From NCBI GenBank assembly GCA_023079485.1, contig CM041085.1:91585115-91649114 (forward strand): a stretch of 64,000 nt of DNA. Reading direction: 5' to 3'. The first letter of the stretch is position 1. Every line of letters starts with the position of its first letter. Of this stretch, positions 55,401-61,400 are shown one piece after another. The notes under the pieces were generated by a model. It was not told the DNA's origin. It did not search any database and saw nothing but the letters and a program-made list of their open reading frames with translations. The stretch is from Archilochus colubris (Eukaryota; Chordata; Aves; Apodiformes; Trochilidae). The position numbers and the translations under genes are program-made.

Positions 55401-58400
55401 CCAATTGTCATTCACACTGACACAGTTAAACGCTAACATGTCTTGCATCTATTCTTGCAGAACATTCTCTCATATGTGTGTTTTTATTTGTGTGTGAGTG
55501 CTTAGCCACCAATTACCTCATTATAGTTTGGATTTTATGTTCATCATTGCATGTTGCCAAACTACGTAACTTCATAGTTTTTAATAAATATATTTGCTGC
55601 TTTCCTGTAATTTGTACTTAGAAATTTCTTTTGGAGCATTCTAGCAAGTATTATTTATTATGAGTAGCCGTAGAGTTAGCAAAACTGCTCATCAGGTTGT
55701 GTCTCTGTATTAATAGTTGATTGATTAACAATGATTTAGTACGTTGAGCATTCCATTATCACGCTGACTTCCTTTGACAGTGGTTCATTCCTGCTGGCAT
55801 AAAGTATTAGAATAAGCGAGTTCTGCACATAACTCTTTCGTGTCCAAAATAAATGCATTACAAAGTGATGCATTTAATTTACTGTTAAAATGTGTCGGAG
55901 TTGGCATGGCAAAAATGACAGTAAACAGCCTTGTGACAGTTTTCATAACTGAGTAAATGAACAACTTTCTTTGCTGCAGCTAAAGGGAGGACAAACGTGG
56001 AGCTACGTGAAAAGTTCATTTTGGCAGATGGTGCCAGCCAGAGCATGGCAGCTTTCCGACCAAGGGGCCGTAGGTCACGACCCTCTTCAAGGGGTGCTTC
56101 TCCCAACAGATCTACTTCTCTGTCAAGTCAAGCTGGCCAGGCAGCTGCCCCACAAGCAGTTGCTACAAGTACACCGAAGGTAAGGAGAGATACACAAAAC
56201 TGTACTGCTTAACAAATGGGGTATAGAGGATATAGATTTTAATTTTTTTTCTTGCCCCAACAATATTGGAGCTTTTCATACCTCACAGGGAAGAAGATCT
56301 GAGAAGTCTTCAGTATATTTCCTCTACTCTCTGTTTGCAACATGGGAATAGAGGAATTCTTTAATTCTTTAATTCTTTAGGTTCAGCATGGGCTGACTGG
56401 TAATTGGGAACTACTCTGAAAGAGCTATGAACCTTTCTGCTTAAAAAATAAACTCTGCCATCACTTTGTTTCAGAACATTTTTCATCAGCTCTTTCTTTT
56501 TAGCTTTCATTTGTACTATGATATTTGGTCTCCTTGTGAAAGCCTTGGTATCCTTCCCCATGACATTGTTTTCCATCTACTGTCCTTCATATTTTGATTT
56601 ACCATTGTTTCGCATACAGACACCCCATCATTTAACACGCAACTATGGTAAGCCATGGTTGACAAACAGCAAAACGTCAACTCCTTCTAAGCCACCAGAA
56701 TCCTCAGACTATCAAGGGTCATCTGCAGAGGTACAGTAAGGACAGAGATTCTAGTCTAATGACCTTCCTTCACTAAAACTGTCACTACACTAACAGCCAC
56801 TAGAGTTTCAGTGCTTCAGAGCTGCCATGTCCTTTACATATTAATGCGTTGTCTTTATCTTAGACCTGTGTTGAATCATTTCTTTCCATTTTATTTTTGT
56901 TTTGCCAAGTCATCTGTGGTTTTTGACTTTTAGGAAAATTCAGCATCAGTGAATTTAAGTATAAAGTGCAAATGGTTAATAAATCATAACAGTATGCAAT
57001 GAACCAGATGAGCAAATGTGGAAAAGCACTCTTTTTTTTTTTTTTCCCCCAGTAAAGCAGCTGAAATACTTTTCAGGTTTCTTTCCTAAAATTGTTTACT
57101 TTGAGTTCACAATGTAATGTGTTTGAGTAATATTCATGAACTGCAGGAATGAGTTTAATAAAGTATGATCTTCAGTACAAAACCACTAAATTAAGAAGTA
57201 CCCAGTTACTGTGAAGAAAAAAGACTGACTGAGATATATAGATCTTTCCAACAACTGAAAGGTTTTTTAGAGGAGTAGTGACCAATCGTTGCTCTAATAA
57301 AATAGCTATTCAATGACTTAACAGGAAACGAGCTTTGCTCTTATTTCTAGCCCATGACTTACATAGAAACTGCTAGTACAGCAATTAGGATTGTGCCAGC
57401 AGTCAAGCTGTATGACCAATATTTGAATGGGCTTGGGGCCAAAGTGTCTCTTCTAATGTCACTGCAGTCAGTGAAAAGATTGCAGCTGGATCAGGCTGCA
57501 GACTGAGTTAACACTTGTGGGAGTTACTCTTGCCCTGGGTTAGACAGCAAGCTCGGTGAGGGGAAGCTTGTGCTACCATCTCCTTGTATCTGCCTCTCAC
57601 ATACCTGGGCTTTGATGCCAATTTCGGTTCAAGTGGTGCCTTACAGTGCTAAGCTTAGGTGACCTGGGCCTGGCTGTGCTCCAAGGTGCATAATGAACTT
57701 CTTGCTCTTTCCTTTTGTGGAAGTGGGTGCATTACTTGTGCATGCTGCAAACATGTATGTGTATAAAGCACTTGAAGCACACAGGGCTGTTGCTTAGAAT
57801 GATTAACAATAGCACAAAGTTGATTCAGCTGTCAGTTTCTAATATGTTTCTTTATTTTCTTTCATCTTTTAGCTGGTAACTGGATTGTAAGATTAATTGA
57901 TGGTACTTTAAAGAGTTTATAGACTGGGAAGGTGTTTTCATTGAATTACAAGGTGAAAGCAGTAGGCATCGTTTCATATGGGGGCACTCTTATTTCTCAC
58001 CTGCTTTTTCAGCTGCCAGTATTTTCAGTGAGTTTCTTTTATGTAAGCCACCATGGTTTAATATTATAAATGGAACCAGGGGTTGCAGGGAATTTCTGCA
58101 GCATTCTGCAGCATTTTCTAGCCAAGAGTTTGGTTATGTATTTTATATGTAGACTGCATTTGGGGTTAGGGCTAATCTGAAGAGCAATTTGATGTCTTTT
58201 TATTCTTACCCCAGTGATTCTATCCCAATGCCTTGCCCAAAGGGCAGCAGCTTCAGCTAGGCTAATGGTGAATGTTCCGTTTCTCCTCATCCTCCTGATC
58301 AATCTCTTATATAGCAGAGATTTCCAAAGTGGGGCTGGCTGGTTGTTAAGCACTTGTACTTGGCTTTAAAGAGAGTTAAACATTGTGACCATCCCTCTCA

Positions 58401-61400
58401 GAATCTGCAGGTCGTCTGCCCTGTAGCATTTCAATCCTTTTTTGTTCAGATGTGCCAGAAGTGGGCTGAGCTGGCAGCTGCCAGGCTGCTGCTTAGTACT
58501 CAGGTCTCTGTGACTCCCAACCTTGGATCTTGGTTTTTAGTACCTAATTCTGTCCCTCCCATTGTATGAGGATCAAAGGCACAGGACACATGATCCAGGC
58601 AGCTCAACATGTTGCATTCATCACTACAGTGTTTCCTCTTTTTGGATATTAGCATTTTTTTAAGTGAAACAAATATGAATACTGTAGTTTTCCTCTTATC
58701 TGCATAAACATCGTATCTAGTATGTTATGTGCATTTTGAGATTTGAGAATTTATCTCTTGTGGCTTTGAAAAAAACCTTTCCATTTGGGGCAGATTGTAA
58801 ATCAAAATTTATTTCATTCTAGGAATGAAAAAACAGGTGCAGGGTCAATATATTGACAACAACATTTTAAAGTGGTCTTATATTTTTTGTCCTGCTTTTT
58901 TACTAGCAACCAGTTTTGAAATTTGGCAGGTTTTGCCATCAAAATATTTATAAAATTGAACAAAATATATTCACCTATAACCACAGAGTGGCAGAAAGTC
59001 TAGTTATGCAGGCATAAAACCTCAACTACTCCTTTCTTAAATAAAGTCATGTACCATCAACTAATCTTATGTGCTTGACTAATTATGAGAAGGTAGCATT
59101 TTTCTTGTTTCTTATGCATTGAGATACACATTCTAAAATGTTACTGTCAAGCAGACTGTTAAAGTGGGATTAATTTGTAGTTTTACATTTGGGCTACTTC
59201 AAATACTAACTGCTAAAGGAATGTTCAAATCTTCACATCATGGAAAATGTCCATATGGACTCAAGCCAGTATTTCAGATTCACAGTGAATGTTATGATAA
59301 TCAGATTCTAAGCTATTACCTGATACCACTACCTGATACCACACCTCATTTTCAGCAGTGACAATCGGAAAAAAAAAAAAAATCTTTCTTTTTTTGTTGC
59401 ATAGGGAACACCAATTCAAGGAAGTAAACTTAGACTGCCAGGATATCTATCAGGGAAGGGTTTCCACTCTGGGGATGACAGTGGCATCTTGTCAACAGCA
59501 GCTACCAGAGTTAGAGCTCATTTTGCAGGTGAGTGTCTTGAATTTTGAGCTTGATCCTTCTGCTTGCTTTGTTTTCCACGTGAATACTTAAGAGTCATGT
59601 TAGGGTGCAAGGGACATGTCAGACTCATGGAAAGGAGTGAAAGTTCTGCTGTCTCTGCGTTAGTATTGCCAAGAGTGCATATAATCAGTATAATGGTCTT
59701 TCACATGGTTGCACAGCAGGTTCAGCTCTGGGTGTGCCAATTTTTTACTGCACTTTTTTTGACAATGGTATCTCCAGTGCCTCTACCTCAGGAACTAGGG
59801 AAGGAGCATTTACTTAAAAAGAAAAGGTTCTGTTCTTCACAGTGTTCAAGATATGCACAGCTATGATGGAACAAAGGGGTCAATTAATTATGCCTTTTCC
59901 ATTTCTTTTTTTATTGAAAAGAACTGCATTTCTGGGCTCCTCAGTACAAGACAGACAAGGAGCTATTGGAGTAAGTCCATTGGACTTTGGACCATTGGAG
60001 GGTACAAAGATGGTCTAGGAGACTGGAGCATCTCTCTTACAAGGAAAGGCTTAGAGACCTGTGTCTCTTAAACCTGGAGAAGAGAAGGCTGAGAGGAGGA
60101 ACTTGTCAGTGCTTGCAAATGCTTATATTGTTAAATGCTTTAGCTCATTATGCTAAAGGATGGGTGTATCGAGATTGGGGTCAGACTCCTTTCAGTGGTA
60201 TCCAGCAACAGGAATGAGGGGCAACAGGCACCAGCTGGAACAGAGCAAGTTCCAGCTGAAAAACTTCTTTACTGTGAGGGTGACAGAACACTGGATCAGG
60301 CTGTCCAGAGAGGTTGTGGAATCTCCTCTGGAGATATTCAGAATCCACCTGGATGTGATCCTATGCAGTCACTCTAGATGAACCTGAGGGATTTGGACTA
60401 TGATCTCCAGAGGTCCCTTCCAACTTTTACCATTCTGTGATTCTGCAACAGGGCAGGTACAGAACAGCTGTAGGTCACCTTATTAATGGAATATCCCAGA
60501 CACATTTTTTAAAAAAGTATATGAAAATACATACAGTGAAGCTGTGCTCTTCCAGGATCCTCAGAGCATCTCTGTGTAAGGGAGAGGACTAGATGGTGAG
60601 AAGATAGCTCTGCTGGCTTTCACTCACACCTTAAGCTCTGCAGAGCATACTGAGCAGTACTGGAAAATCCTGTTCAAAGAATAGGTGTATTTTAAGTTAT
60701 AGGTGATTTGAAAAATGAGCCACCTGAGATTTCAGTTTCAACTTGGTGTTCTTCACACATAGAGTGAAGCAGATTTGTGAAGATCAAAAAGGTGCAATAA
60801 GTAATTGGAAAATTATGGGAAACCACAATAATATTTTTCTGTTTAGGATTCTTTGTTGTGGTTTTTCTTCATGGCTCGTTGTCTGGGTGGGATTTCACTT
60901 TAGCCAGCTTGCTCAGAGCACATATACTCTGCCCTTTGTTTGGGAGAATGTGTACTCTGCCCTTGTTAACTTTCAACTTTCATCTGCATGGTTTTGATTT
61001 TTTTTTAATTTTTTTTTTTAATAAGAGAGGTGCACATTTAAAAAATGGAATATTCATCTGCGTCTCCAAGGTACATATATTGGGAAATCTTTAATGCTTG
61101 AAGAGGCCAGATAGTAAATTCTTGCAATTCATAGCTGAGAAAATGGCAGGGGAAAGGGATCTGGCTGAGTGAATATATAATACATGTCTAGCAAGTCAAG
61201 AAAAGTTGCCAGGATAATGCATTTTTAAAGAGGTGCTCCAGTGACAAAATACCTATTTCAGCATTTCATCTCACATTTCCTTCTCTTTAGTGGGAGAAGT
61301 GGCATTGTTTTGTGCTTGATGGATATCAAGAGGAACTTTGATGATTGTCTAGCATGCCCTCCAGAGGTCTAAAGTTTAGTTTGTGCAATGAGGAATTTTG

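Noticed and set aside
59853..60381. Four overlapping open frames on the plus strand
   Set aside because: All lie mostly within the sense CR1 3' region, which is largely non-coding; no reverse transcriptase motifs are present.
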